Shown in pieces: positions 49,741 through 59,711 of a stretch of DNA of 64,000 nt. Numbering within the stretch: the first letter of the stretch is position 1; each line of letters opens with the position of its first letter. A model generated the notes under the pieces. It did not search any database, was not told the origin of the DNA, and saw only the letters and a list, made by a program, of their open reading frames with translations. The stretch is from positions 9,508,001 to 9,572,000 of the forward strand of contig NC_050104.1 of NCBI RefSeq assembly GCF_902167145.1, in the 5' to 3' direction. This DNA is from Zea mays. Its lineage: Eukaryota; Streptophyta; Magnoliopsida; Poales; Poaceae. The translations under genes and the position numbers were made by a program.

Positions 49741-52376
49741 ATGTCGGAAGAACACACCAAGAAGGAGATGGAGACCGGCGAAAAGCCCACTACAAGCCAC
49801 AGAAAGGCTTCATCGGAAGAGTCCCGCAAAAAGGGGAAAGGGAAGGAGAAGAAAGCCTCTTCCCACAAGTCACATTAGAGTGGCGACAAGAAAAAGTAGA
49901 TGAGGAAGGTGGTCTACTACGAGACCGATACGTCATCACCTTCCACCTCAGGCTCCGACGCGCCCTCCGTAACTTCTAAGCGCCATGAGCGCAAGAAGTT
50001 TAGTAAGATTCCCTTACACTACCCTCGCACCTCTAGACATACTCCATTACTTTCCGTTCCATTAGGCAAACCGCCAACCTTTGACAGTGAAGATTATGCT
50101 AGGTGGAGTGATTTAATGAAATTTCATCTAACCTCACTCCACAAAAGTATATGGAATGTTGTTGAGTTTGGAGCACAGGTACCATCCGTAGGGGATGAGG
50201 ATTATGATGAGGACGAGGTGGCCCAAATCGAGCACTTCAACTCCCAAGCCACAACAATACTCCTTGCCTCTCTAAGTAGGGAGGAGTATAACAAGGTGCA
50301 AGGATTAAAGAGCGCCAAGGAAGTTTGGGACGTGCTCAAGACCGCGCACGAGGGAGACGAGCTAACCAAGATCACCAAACGGGAAACGATCGAGGGGGAG
50401 CTCGGTCGCTTCTGGCTTCGCAAAGGGGAAGAGCCACAAGACATGTACAACTGGCTCAAAACCTTGGTGAACCAAGTGCGCAACCTCGGGAGCAAAAAGT
50501 GGGATGACCACGAGATGGTTAAGGTTATTCTTAGATCACTTATTTTCCTTAACCCTACTCAAGTTCAATTAATTCGTGGTAATCCTAGATACACACTAAT
50601 GACTCCCGAGGAAGTAATCGGGAATTTTGTGAGCTTTGAGTACATGATCAAGGGCTCAAAGAAAATCAATGAGCTAGATGATCCCTCCACATCCGAAGCA
50701 CAACCGGTCGCATTTAAGGCGACAGAGGAGAAGAAGGAGGAGTCTACACCAAGTAGACAACCAATCGACGCCTCAAAGCTCGACAACGAGGAAATGGCGC
50801 TCGTCATCAAGAGCTTCCGCCAAATCCTCAAGCAAAGGAGGGGGAAAGATTACAAGCCCCGCTCCAAGAAGGTTTGCTACAAGTGTGGTAAGCCCGGTCA
50901 CTTTATAGCAAAATGTCCTATTTCTAGTGACAGTGACAGGGGCGACGACAAGAAGGGAAGAAGAAAGGAGAAGAAGAGGTACTACACGAAGAAGGGCGGC
51001 GATGCCCATGTTTGTCGCGAGTGGGACTCCGACGAAAGCTCTAGCGACTCCTCCGACGACGAGGACGCCGCCAACATCGCCGTCACCAAGGGACTTCTCT
51101 TCCCCAACGTCGGCCATAAGTGCCTCATGGCAAAGGACGGCAAAAAGAAGAAGGTTAAATCCAAATCCTCCACTAGATATGAGTCTTCTAGCGATGATAA
51201 TGCTAGTGATGAGGAAGATAATTTACGTACCCTTTTTGCCAACTTAAACATGCAACAAAAAGAAAAATTAAATGAATTGATTAGTGCTATCCATGAGAAG
51301 GATGATCTCTTGGACTCTCAAGAGGATTTCCTTATTAAAGAAAACAAAAAGCATGTTAAAGTTAAAAATGCTTACGCTCTAGAAGTAGAAAAATGTGAAA
51401 AACTATCTAGTGAGCTAAGCACTTGCCATGAGACTATAGACAACCTTTGAAATGAGAATGCTAATTTATTAGCTAAGGTTGATTCAAATATTTGTGATGT
51501 TTCAATTCCCAATCTTAGAAATGATAATGATAATTTGCTTGCTAAGATTAAAGAATTGAACATTTCTCTTGCTAGCCTTAGAGATGAAAATGAAAAATTG
51601 CTTGCTAAGGCTAAAGATTTTGATGTTTGCAATGCTACTATTTCCGACCTTAGAAGTAGAAATGATATATTACATGCTAAGGTTGTAGAATTAAAATCTT
51701 GCAAACCCTGTACATCTACCGTTGAACACACTACTATTTGCACTAGATGTAGAGATGTTGATATTAATGCTATTCATGATCACATGGCTTTGATTAAACA
51801 ACAAAATGATCATATAGCAAAATTAGATGCTAAAATTGCTGAGCATGAACTTGAAAATGAAAAATTTAAATTTGCTCGTAGTATGCTTTATAGTGGGAGA
51901 CGCCCTGACATTAAGGATGGCATTGGCTTCCAAAAGGGGGACAATGTCAAACTTAATGCCCCTCCTAAGAAATTGTCTAATTTTGTTAAGGGCAAGGCTC
52001 CCATGCCTTAAGATAACGATGGTTACATTTTGTACCCTGCCGGTTATCCTGAGAGCAAAATTAGGAGAATTCATTCTAGGAAGTCTCACTTTGGCCCTAA
52101 CCATGCATTTATGTATAAGGGTGAGACATCTAGTTCTAGGCAACCAACCCGTGCTAAGTTTCCTAAGAAGAAAACTCCTAGGCATCAAATGATCATGACA
52201 TTTCATTTAAAACTTTTGATGCATCATATGTCTTAACTAACAAATCCGGCAAGGTAGTTGCCAAATATGTTGGGGGCAAGCACAAGGGGTCAAAGACTTG
52301 TGTTTGGGTACCCAAAGTTCTTGTATCTAATGCCAAAGGACCCAAAACCATTTGGGTACCTAAAGTCAAGAACTAA
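49741..52376 (+). pseudogene. gag: Copia gag of element C
   Basis: ATG 49741 starts the same M-S-x-x-H leader as element A. TAG stops at 49876 and 49897 break the basic leader; from 49900 to 51450 the frame is open through the gag UBN2-type domain (F-D-S-E-D-Y-A-R-W-S, A-K-E-V-W-D-V-L-K, G-E-L-G-R-F) and the zinc knuckle C-Y-K-C-G-K-P-G-H-F-I-A-K-C (50876-50917). A TGA (51448-51450) interrupts the coiled-coil region, which continues in frame to a TAA (52009-52011). Further in-frame sequence and a frameshift near 52180 lead to K-V-K-N and TAA at 52374-52376. Architecture equals the 784-aa gag of element B. Confidence 0.9.
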
Positions 52377-52389
52377 ACATGTTTTGTAG

Positions 52390-54414
52390 GTTTATGCATC
52401 CGGGGGCTCAAGTTGGATAATCGACAGCGGGTGCACAAACCACATGACAGGGGAGAAGAAGATGTTCTCCTATGAGAAAAACCAAGATCCCCAACGAGCT
52501 ATCACATTCGGGGATGGAAACCAAGGTTTGGTCAAAGGATTGGGTAAAATTGCTATATCTCCTGACCATTCTATTTCCAATGATTTTCTTGTAGATTCTT
52601 TAGATTACAATTTGCTATCTGTTTCTCAATTATGTCAAATGGGCTACAACTGTCTATTTACTGATGTAGGTGTCACTGTCTTTAGGAGAAGTGATGATTC
52701 AATAGCATTTAAGGGTGTGTTAGAGGGTCAGCTATACTTAGTAGATTTTGATAGAGCTGAACTCGACACATGCTTAATTGCTAAGACTAACATGGGCTGG
52801 CTCTGGCATCGCCGACTAGCACATGTTGGGATGAAGAATCTTCACAAGCTTTTAAAGGGAGAGCACATTTTAGGATTAACAAATGTTCATTTTGAGAAAG
52901 ACAGGATTTGTAGCGCATGCCAAGCAGGGAAGCAAGTTGGTGCCCATCATCCACACAAGAACATCATGACGACTGACAGGCCACTGGAGCTCCTACACAT
53001 GGATCTATTCGGACCGATAGCTTATATAAGAATCGGCGGGAGTAAGTACTGTCTAGTTATTGTGGATGATTATTCTCGCTTCACTTGGGTATTCTTTTTA
53101 CAGGAAAAATCTCATACCCAAGAGACCTTAAAAGGATTCTTGAGACGGGCTCAAAATGAGTTCGGCTTAAGGATCAAGAAAATTAGAAGCGACAACGGGA
53201 CGAAGTTCAAGAACTCACAAATAGAAGGCTTCCTTGAGGAGGAGGGCATCAAGCATGTGTTCTCTTCTCCCTACACGCCACAACAAAATGGTGTAGTGGA
53301 GAGGAAGAATCGAACTCTATTGGACATGGCAAGAACCATGCTTGATGAATACAAGACTTCGGATCGGTTTTGGGCCGAGGCGGTCAACACCGCTTGCTAC
53401 GCCATCAATCGATTATATCTACACCGAATCCTCAAGAAGAAATCATACGAACTCCTAACCGGTAAAAAGCCAAACATTTCATATTTTAGAGTCTTTGGTA
53501 GCAAATGTTTTATTCTTGTTAAAAGAGGTAGAAAAACTAAATTTGCTCCTAAGACTGTAGAAGGCTTTTTACTAGGATATGATTCAAACACAAGGGCATA
53601 TAGAGTCTTTAACAAGTCCTCGGGACTAGTTGAAGTTTCTTGTGACATTGTGTTTGATGAGACTAACGGCTCTCAAGTAGAGCAAGTTGATCTTGATGAG
53701 ATAGGTGATGAAGAGGCTCTGTGCATCGCGCTAAGGAACATGTCCATTGGGGATGTGTGTCCTAAGGAATACGAAGAGCCTCCAAATGCACAAGATCAAC
53801 CATCCTCCTCCACGCAAGCATCTCCACCAACTCAAAATGAGGATGAGGCTCAAGTTGATGAAGTAGAAGATCAAAGAGATGAGCCACCTCAAGATGATGA
53901 CAATGATCAAGGGGGAGATGCAAATGATCAAGACAAGGAGGATGAAGAACAAAGGCCGCCACACCCAAGAGTCCACCAAGCAATCCAACGAGATCACCCC
54001 GTCGACACCATGCTCGGCGACATCCATAAGGGGGTAACCACTAGATCTCGTGTTGCACATTTTTGTGAGCATTACTCTTTTGTTTCCTCTATTGAGCCAC
54101 ACAGGGTAGAGGAAGCACTTCAAGATTCGGATTGGGTGGTGGCGATGCAAGAGGAGCTCAACAACTTCACTAGGAATGAGGTATGGCACTTAGTTCCACG
54201 TCCTAATCAAAATGTTGTAAGAACCAAATGGGTGTTCCGCAACAAGCAAGATGAGCATGGTGTGGTGACAAGGAACAAAGCTCGACTTGTGGCCAAGGGA
54301 TACTCCCAAGTCGAAGGTTTGGATTTCGGTGAAACCTATGCACCCGTAGCTAGGCTTGAGTCAATTCGTATATTATTGGCCTATGCTACTTACCATGGCA
54401 CTACACTAAAATAG
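52390..54414 (+). pseudogene. pol: Copia pol of element C: protease, integrase, truncated RT
   Basis: The frame is open for about 675 codons after a TAG at 52387-52389. The protease site D-S-G-C (52423-52434) is followed by N-H-M-T-G. The GAG-pre-integrase domain has [11 protein letters not shown]. The integrase core has [14 protein letters not shown] and [13 protein letters not shown], so all three acidic residues of D-D-E appear present. An acidic Glu/Asp/Gln-rich linker (about 53700-54000) leads to the RT start [16 protein letters not shown] and A-P-V-A-R. At 54399 the CACTA terminus begins and supplies the stop TAG (54412-54414). RT lacks everything from the palm on. Confidence 0.9.
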
Positions 54415-54417
54415 TAA

Positions 54418-54830
54418 ACTTCCTAGAGCCTAAACCCTAGGAAGTTAGGCCTAAACTCTAGGAAGTTAGCCAAACTCTCGGAAGTTAAGCCATCCCGTCG
54501 GAAGTTTGGCTCTTGAAATTTTTTTGTCGGAAGTTAGCTTAACTTCCTAGAGGGCTCTAAGAAGTTAGCTAACTTCCTACGGCTTAAGAAGCCTCTCGGA
54601 AGTTAGTAGATTCTCGGAAGTTAGTAGTTTCACGCCGTCAGCACCGTCAGCTGACTAACTTCCTACGAGTAACTTCCTACGGCTTACTGTAGCCCCTAGG
54701 AAGTTAGCTGACTAACTTCCTACGGCTGACTGTAGCCCCTAGGAAGTTAGCTGGCTAACTTCCTACGACTTACTGTAGCCCCTAGGAAGTTAATAAGCCT
54801 CTAGGAAGTTAATTTGACCAGCATTACAAA
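54418..54830. repeat. CACTA subterminal repeats
   Basis: About 20 degenerate copies of GGAAGTTAG/CTAACTTCC in both orientations, spaced about 15-35 bp. Such arrays bind the TnpA-type protein in En/Spm. Confidence 0.8.
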
Positions 54831-55114
54831 TGCTATTTATATTTTACACCACATTCCACAACATAACATATACATCAACAACAATATAGCACAACATATT
54901 TTCGCATAAAACATCTCACACACAATCACATAACAATATTTAAATCCATAGTCTCATCAATTACATCACAAAAGTCTCATCCATAGTCTCATCAATTACA
55001 TCACAAAAGTCTCATCCATAGTCATAATAAGACACATCTCATCATCCAGTACTAATAAGAGACAATATCTCATACATAGTCATAATAAAAGTCTCAAGTA
55101 TCAGAACCTCCACG
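54831..55114. other. AT-rich interior of the CACTA element
   Basis: Three copies of a CATCACAAAAGTCTCATCCATAG-like stretch (about 54930-55085), otherwise nothing. It is the likely 3' UTR of the gene that follows on the minus strand. Confidence 0.5.
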
Positions 55115-56448
55115 CTAAACCCTCACCTGGCTCGAGTCGATGACGTTAGCAAACATTGTGTACCTACAAAACTAGTAACATCACGACAGGATTAAAAATA
55201 CATGTATTGCACTCAACCAATGAAACAATATAATATATGTAGAGTCCTCACCTTCCATGAGCTTTTCCACCACTTGCATACACAGCCTGATGATCAATAG
55301 GTGAGGTCCTCCAGTCATAGTCTGGTCCGTGCTGACTAGACATCGCCTCGCCATATGTAGCCTCATACAAAAGAACAATGCAATCTTACATACAAAAATC
55401 CATATAAACAGAACCTACTACCAAACATTTCCAAACACTCACCACACGATCTGTTGCCTTTTGGTTGCACAACACATCTGGATTTGCAGGATCTGGTCCT
55501 CTGTGCCCCCTTAGGTATATTTGAACATCATTGGGCACTGCACCAGTGCTAGCTTCCTGTATGTACATTTGACAAACACTATAACCAGAAATTACATCAA
55601 GTCAACTACAATCAACGAAAATGGCTTAAACTGTACTTACCATTCGTTTTGCCAAACGAAAGTGATCATCACCTCCATACCTGTGATACGACTCGGTTCC
55701 ACGATTGGAACTGTGTCGCACAGACTTTGCCTTGAATTCAGCTGAAGCCCAGTAACGACATAACACACGCCAAGCAGCATCATTGGCAGCTATCCATAGA
55801 ATCAAATGCTGCATGAACACAATTCATTTATAAGTAAATGTAATATCTAGAAGCAATGAAAATTTTTTCAACACAAGCAAAAACATCAACTACCTCAAGA
55901 TATTGTTGCTCACTCATATCGAGTCCATACTGTGTCGCCCCGTTCTTACTCTCTGGACGTCGCCCTTCACTACCACCATATTTGATGCTAAAATAAAATA
56001 ACACGTGATTTATAAATTTTCACGATAAGATTAATTAACCTAACTATATGCAGTGGTTAGCCACCATATTATTAATCAAACATAAACTTAATTTTAGCCA
56101 TAACATATAAGATTAATTTTAGCCATAACATACAAGATTAATTTTAGCCATAACATACAAGATTAATTTTCATCGAAGGTCCTCACCCACCATATTATTA
56201 ATCAAACATAAACTTAATTTTAGCCATAACATACAAGAGTTTAGCATAGTTAAACTATATGCAACGGTTAGCCAATCAAGTTAATTAACCTAACTACCTA
56301 CGACATTATTTGAGTAAACTCTCGAAAGTTAGCACATTGAATAAAAAATAAAAAAAAGTATAAACACGGTACCTGACAGTCGCAGCGGGTGCGGGTCGGT
56401 GGCTTAGGTCGGGGATGTCCACGGCGGGGTCGGTGGCTGCGCAACGGG
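55115..56448 (-). CDS. CACTA-encoded protein with Transposase_24-like domain, 3' exons
   Basis: Six exons on the minus strand: 56448-56373 (5' end missing), 55987-55894, 55808-55641, 55556-55443, 55361-55252 and 55163-55115 (TAG at 55117-55115). Every intron I placed starts GT and ends AG (donors such as GTAAGT at 55640 and GTGAGT at 55442), and the phases agree across all joins with no stop. Protein motifs in order: Y-L-E-H-L-I-L-W-I-A-A-N-D, W-A-S-A-E-F-K-A-K-S-x-x-H-x-x-N-R, G-G-D-D-H-F-R-L-A-K-R-M, Y-D-W-R-T-S-P-I-D and Y-A-S-G-G-K-A-H-G-R-Y. This is the domain Pfam calls Transposase_24 (Ptta/En/Spm), usually in the second CACTA protein, of unclear role in transposition. The N-terminal part is lost at 56449. 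Confidence 0.8.
56062..56236. repeat. AT-rich repeats in a CACTA intron
   Basis: A 25-bp unit starting TTAATTTTAGCCATAACATA occurs at 56088, 56113 and 56138, and a 45-bp stretch starting CCACCATATT recurs 126 bp downstream. Confidence 0.8.
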
Positions 56449-56620
56449 TAGAGATGGCAACGGGGAATTCCCCGTTGGGGGTTGAGTCCCCATACCCGTC
56501 CCCATGGGGGAGAAAAATCCCCGTCCCCGTCCCCGCGAAGAGTAATGGGGGAAGATTTTTCCCGTCCCCATCCCCGAGCGGGGGTTTTCTCCCCGCGGGG
56601 ATCCCATACCCGGTTGACAT
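56449..56620. mobile_element. Possible hAT-type element end
   Basis: TAGAGATGGCAACGGGG at 56449 resembles hAT termini (Ac begins TAGGGATGAAA). It is followed by palindromic GGGGAATTCCCCG and CCCCGTCCCCG-rich DNA as in non-autonomous hAT elements. The second end and an 8-bp target duplication were not found. Confidence 0.35.
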
Positions 56621-57000
56621 GGTACATTGGCAAAGTATCATGGCTAGTTCATCCTCCAATTTTGTAGAACATGATGGCTAGTTCATTGGCAAAGCATGGC
56701 GTAGTGTAGTCTACAAATACAGTGAATTGGTACAACATTACAACTTCATCCAACCGTGTAGACATATTTGACATGGTTAGCATTACAAAAATATTAAAAA
56801 TACATCTCAATTTTTACGGCCTCACACAGTCAACAAACAATCGTTATTTCTCACCTTGCTTCCTCTCCATCGAAGGTCAAGTCGTCAAGGACTCAAGGCA
56901 TTGGGAGCGTCCATGGGCTAAGGTGATACAGCGACTTGACTTGGACGGTAGTGCAGAGGCTGAAGCGGATGGCAGTGCTGAGGCCGAAGCAGACGGTACT
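56621..57000. other. Short segment between hAT-like end and gypsy LTR
   Basis: It contains an imperfect duplication around CATGGCTAGTTCATC, and at the right edge a 24-bp in-frame repeat (next entry). No gene recognised. Confidence 0.4.
56947..56994 (+). repeat. 24-bp tandem repeat encoding G-S-A-E-A-E-A-D
   Basis: Two units (56947-56970, 56971-56994) differ only at synonymous third positions, plus a start of a third (GGTACT) cut by the LTR at 57001. The frame runs 56866-57000. Confidence 0.7.
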
Positions 57001-57496
57001 TGTCGGGGACCATAATTAGGGGTACCCTCAAGGCTCCTAAATCTCAGCTGGTAACCCCCATCAGCACAAAGCTGCAAAGGCCTGATGGGTGCGATTAAGT
57101 CAAGGATCGGTCCATTCAAGGGACGCGATCGCGCCTCACCCGAGCCCAGCCTCGGGCAAGGGCAGCTGACCCCAGAGGATCTACGTCTCGCCCGAGGACC
57201 CCCTACGGCAACGAACCCACCTTCGGCTCGCCCGAGGCCCAGTCTTCACCAAGAAGCAACCTTGGCCAAATCGCCACGCCAACCGACCAAATCGCAGGGG
57301 CATTTAATGCAAAGGTGGCCTGACACCTTTATCCTGACGCGCGCCATCCGGTTGACAGAGCCGAAGTGACCATAGTCACTTCGCTGCTCCACTGACCGGC
57401 CTGACAAGATGACAGCGCCGCCTGCGCTGCTCTAACTATTGTGCCACTCGACAGAGTGAGGCTGACAGCAGCCAAGTCCGGCCTCAGGCGCCATAG

Positions 57497-58080
57497 GAAA
57501 CTCCGACTCGCCCGACCCCAGGGCTCGGACTCGGGCTCAGCCCCGGAAGACGACGAACTCCGCTCCGCCCGACCCCAGGGATCGGACTCGGGCTCAGCTC
57601 CGGAAGACGACGAACTCCGCTCCGCCCGACCCCAGGGCTCGGACTCGGGCTCAGCCCCGGAAGACGGCAAACTCCGCTCCGCCCGACCCCAGGGCTCACA
57701 CACGGGCTCAGCCCCGGAAGACGACGAACTCCGCTTCGCCCGACCCCAGGGCTCGGACTCGGGCTCAGCCCCAAAAGACGGTGAACTCCGCTCCGCCCGA
57801 CCCCAGGGCTCGGACTCGGGCTCAGCCCCGGAAGACGGCGAACTCGGCTCCGCCCGACCCCAGGGCTCGGACTCGGGCTCAGCCCCGGAAGACAACAAAC
57901 TCCGCTCCGCCCGACCCCAGGGCTCGAACTCGGGCTCAGCCCCGGAAGACGACGAACTCCGCTCCGCCCGACCCCAGGGCTCGGACTTGGGCTCATCCCC
58001 GAAAGACGACGAACACTGCCTTGCCCGACCCCAGGGTTCGGACTCGGGCTCAGCACCGAAGGACGATGAACTCCGCTTCG
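57497..58080. repeat. 57-bp minisatellite in LTR E, about 10 copies
   Basis: Units of GAACTCCGCTCCGCCCGACC then CCAGGGCTCGGACTCGG and GCTCAGCCCCGGAAGACG; for example starts at 57555 and 57612. The period, 19 codons, leaves long frames open on both strands, which I do not take as genes. Confidence 0.95.
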
Positions 58081-58289
58081 CCCGACCCAGGGGCTCGGAC
58101 TCGACCTCGGCCTTGGAAGACAGACTCGACCTCGACCTCGGAGGAGCCTCCACCTCGCCCAACGGCTCGAACTCAGCCCTGGCCTCAGCCGACGGTCTCC
58201 GCCTCGCCCGACCCAGGGGCTCGGACTCGACCTCGGCCTTGGAAGACAGACTCGACCTCGACCTCGGAGGAGCCTCCACCTCGCCCAAC
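58081..58289. repeat. 126-bp duplication in LTR E
   Basis: CCCGACCCAGGGGCTCGGAC at 58081 recurs at 58207; the copies extend to CACCTCGCCCAAC. Period 42 codons. Confidence 0.9.
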
Positions 58290-58674
58290 CCAGGGCTCGG
58301 ACCGACCACGTCAACAGGAGGCGCCATCATTACCCTGCCCCAAGCTGACTCAGGATGCGGGGGACAAGACCGGCGTCCCATATGGCTCGCTCCGCTATAC
58401 GAGTAATGATGGCGCCCCGCACGCTCTATGACGACGGTGGCTCTCAGCCCCCTTACGGAAGCAAGAGGACGTCAGCAAGGACTCGACAGCCCCGACAGCT
58501 GTCCTTCCGCCAGACTCCGGCGCTCCTCCGACGACCACGACATCACACGAACCGGGTGCCAAAACCTCTTTGGCTGCCACAATGGCATGTATTTAGGGCG
58601 CTAGCTCTCCTCCGCTAGACACGTTAGCAAACTGCTACACCCCCCATTGTACATCTGGATCCTTTCCTTATGCC

Positions 58675-58681
58675 TATAAAA
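58675..58681 (+). promoter_or_regulatory. LTR TATA box, element E
   Basis: TATAAAA in ATGCCTATAAAAGGAAGG, about 290 bp before the LTR end. Confidence 0.65.
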
Positions 58682-58975
58682 GGAAGGTCCAGGGCCCTCT
58701 TACAGAGGGTGGGCCGCGCGGGGAAGGACGGGACAGCGCTCGCGTGAGGCCGCTCGCTCCTTCCCGCGTGGACGCTTGTAACCCCCTACTGCAAGCGCAC
58801 CCGACCTGGGCGCGGGACGAACACGAAGGCCGCGGGATTTCACCTATCACGCCCGTCTCCCTCCGGCTTCCTCCCCCCTTCGCACTCCGTCTCGCGCCGA
58901 CCCATCTGGGCTGGGGCACGCGGCGACAATTTACTCGTCGGTCCAGGGACCCTCGGGTTTCGAAACGCCGACAGT

Positions 58976-58993
58976 TGGCGCGCCAGGTAGGGG
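58976..58993 (+). other. Primer binding site, element E
   Basis: TGGCGCGCCAGGTAGGGG, identical to element D. Confidence 0.8.
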
Positions 58994-59033
58994 CCTGCTG
59001 TGTGTTGACGAACAGCTTCCCGTCAAGCTCCAG

Positions 59034-59711
59034 ATGGGCAGTCTCCAGCAACCTTTCCAGCCCGGGACGGTACTCCGTTTCGGGAGTCTTGAGTTCATGT
59101 CCCTCGATGGCAGCTACGACATGATACTCCTTCCCCTGCCGCACGATAGCGACAATGGCGGCCGACAGCCCGCCCGCCGGCGGCGAAATCGACAACGTCT
59201 TCCCCGCGTGGTGGAAGAACAACATTCGAGCTCGCCCCGTCCCCTCCCCCGCCGACGGAGGAGGAGGCGGGGCAACCAAGGCCAAGCAAGAGGTGGCACC
59301 TCATCGACTGTCGAGCGAGTCGACGGCGCCGGCGCCCCAACGGGGGGCGCGTCGGGCATCGACCTCGCGTCTGAGACGAAGACGAGCGCCGTCTCCCTGC
59401 AACACGCCAACCCCAAGCCAACGGACGATGCCAGCACGCTCGCGAAGGACCTGCTGGGCGTCACCCTCGTACCTGAGACGACGGTGCAGTCAGCCCTTGA
59501 CGTGACTTTGTCACCGCCCGTCGACCAAGAGGTACCAACCGATTCCCATCTCACGCCTTTTTGGATTCAGCCTCAACCCACCAAGCGACTTCGCTTTGGT
59601 GGACGCTCTCATAGAGGCAAATCCAAACCCTCTGGGGTATCGTATGCGGTCACCCTGGGACCGGCTGACGGCCGTCTCGACCTACGGGCCTTCGGGGTCC
59701 GAGGAAGATGA
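59034..59711 (+). pseudogene. Gag leader of element E
   Basis: A frame of 225 codons beginning M-G-S-L-Q-Q-P-F starts about 40 bases after the PBS. It is Arg-, Ser- and Gly-rich (R-R-R-R-R-R-R-G-N) with no recognised fold. It overlaps the next frame, which starts at 59596 and leads into the gag core, so a frameshift near 59600-59700 probably separates one original reading frame. An ATG at 59155 in a third frame is less likely. Confidence 0.5.

Larger units (their letters stand above)
48415..54398 (+). mobile_element. Opie-like Sirevirus (Ty1/copia) element C, 5' part
   Basis: LTR (48415-49692), PBS, gag (49741-52376) and pol up to the start of RT (52390-54398), where a CACTA element is inserted. 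No remaining RT, RNase H or 3' LTR is found to the right, so the part beyond the insertion was lost or lies outside. It is the same family as element A (1-1651). Confidence 0.9.
54399..56448 (-). mobile_element. CACTA (En/Spm) transposon, 3' part, inserted in element C pol
   Basis: The terminus CACTACACTAAAATAG begins at 54399. About 430 bp of subterminal repeats follow, then, on the minus strand, the last exons of a gene with a Transposase_24-like domain. The element is cut at 56449 by what may be a hAT end. The opposite CACTA terminus and the TnpD-like transposase are not in the window. Confidence 0.8.
57001..58973 (+). repeat. 5' LTR of element E (1973 bp)
   Basis: Starts TGTCGGGGACC and ends AACGCCGACA, two bases before the PBS. 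It contains a 57-bp minisatellite, a 126-bp duplication and a TATA box. Confidence 0.9.

Noticed and set aside
57329..58431. Four overlapping long open frames on both strands (up to 350 codons)
   Set aside because: They follow from 57-bp and 126-bp tandem repeats inside an LTR; the same repeat peptide appears in each frame and no domain is seen.
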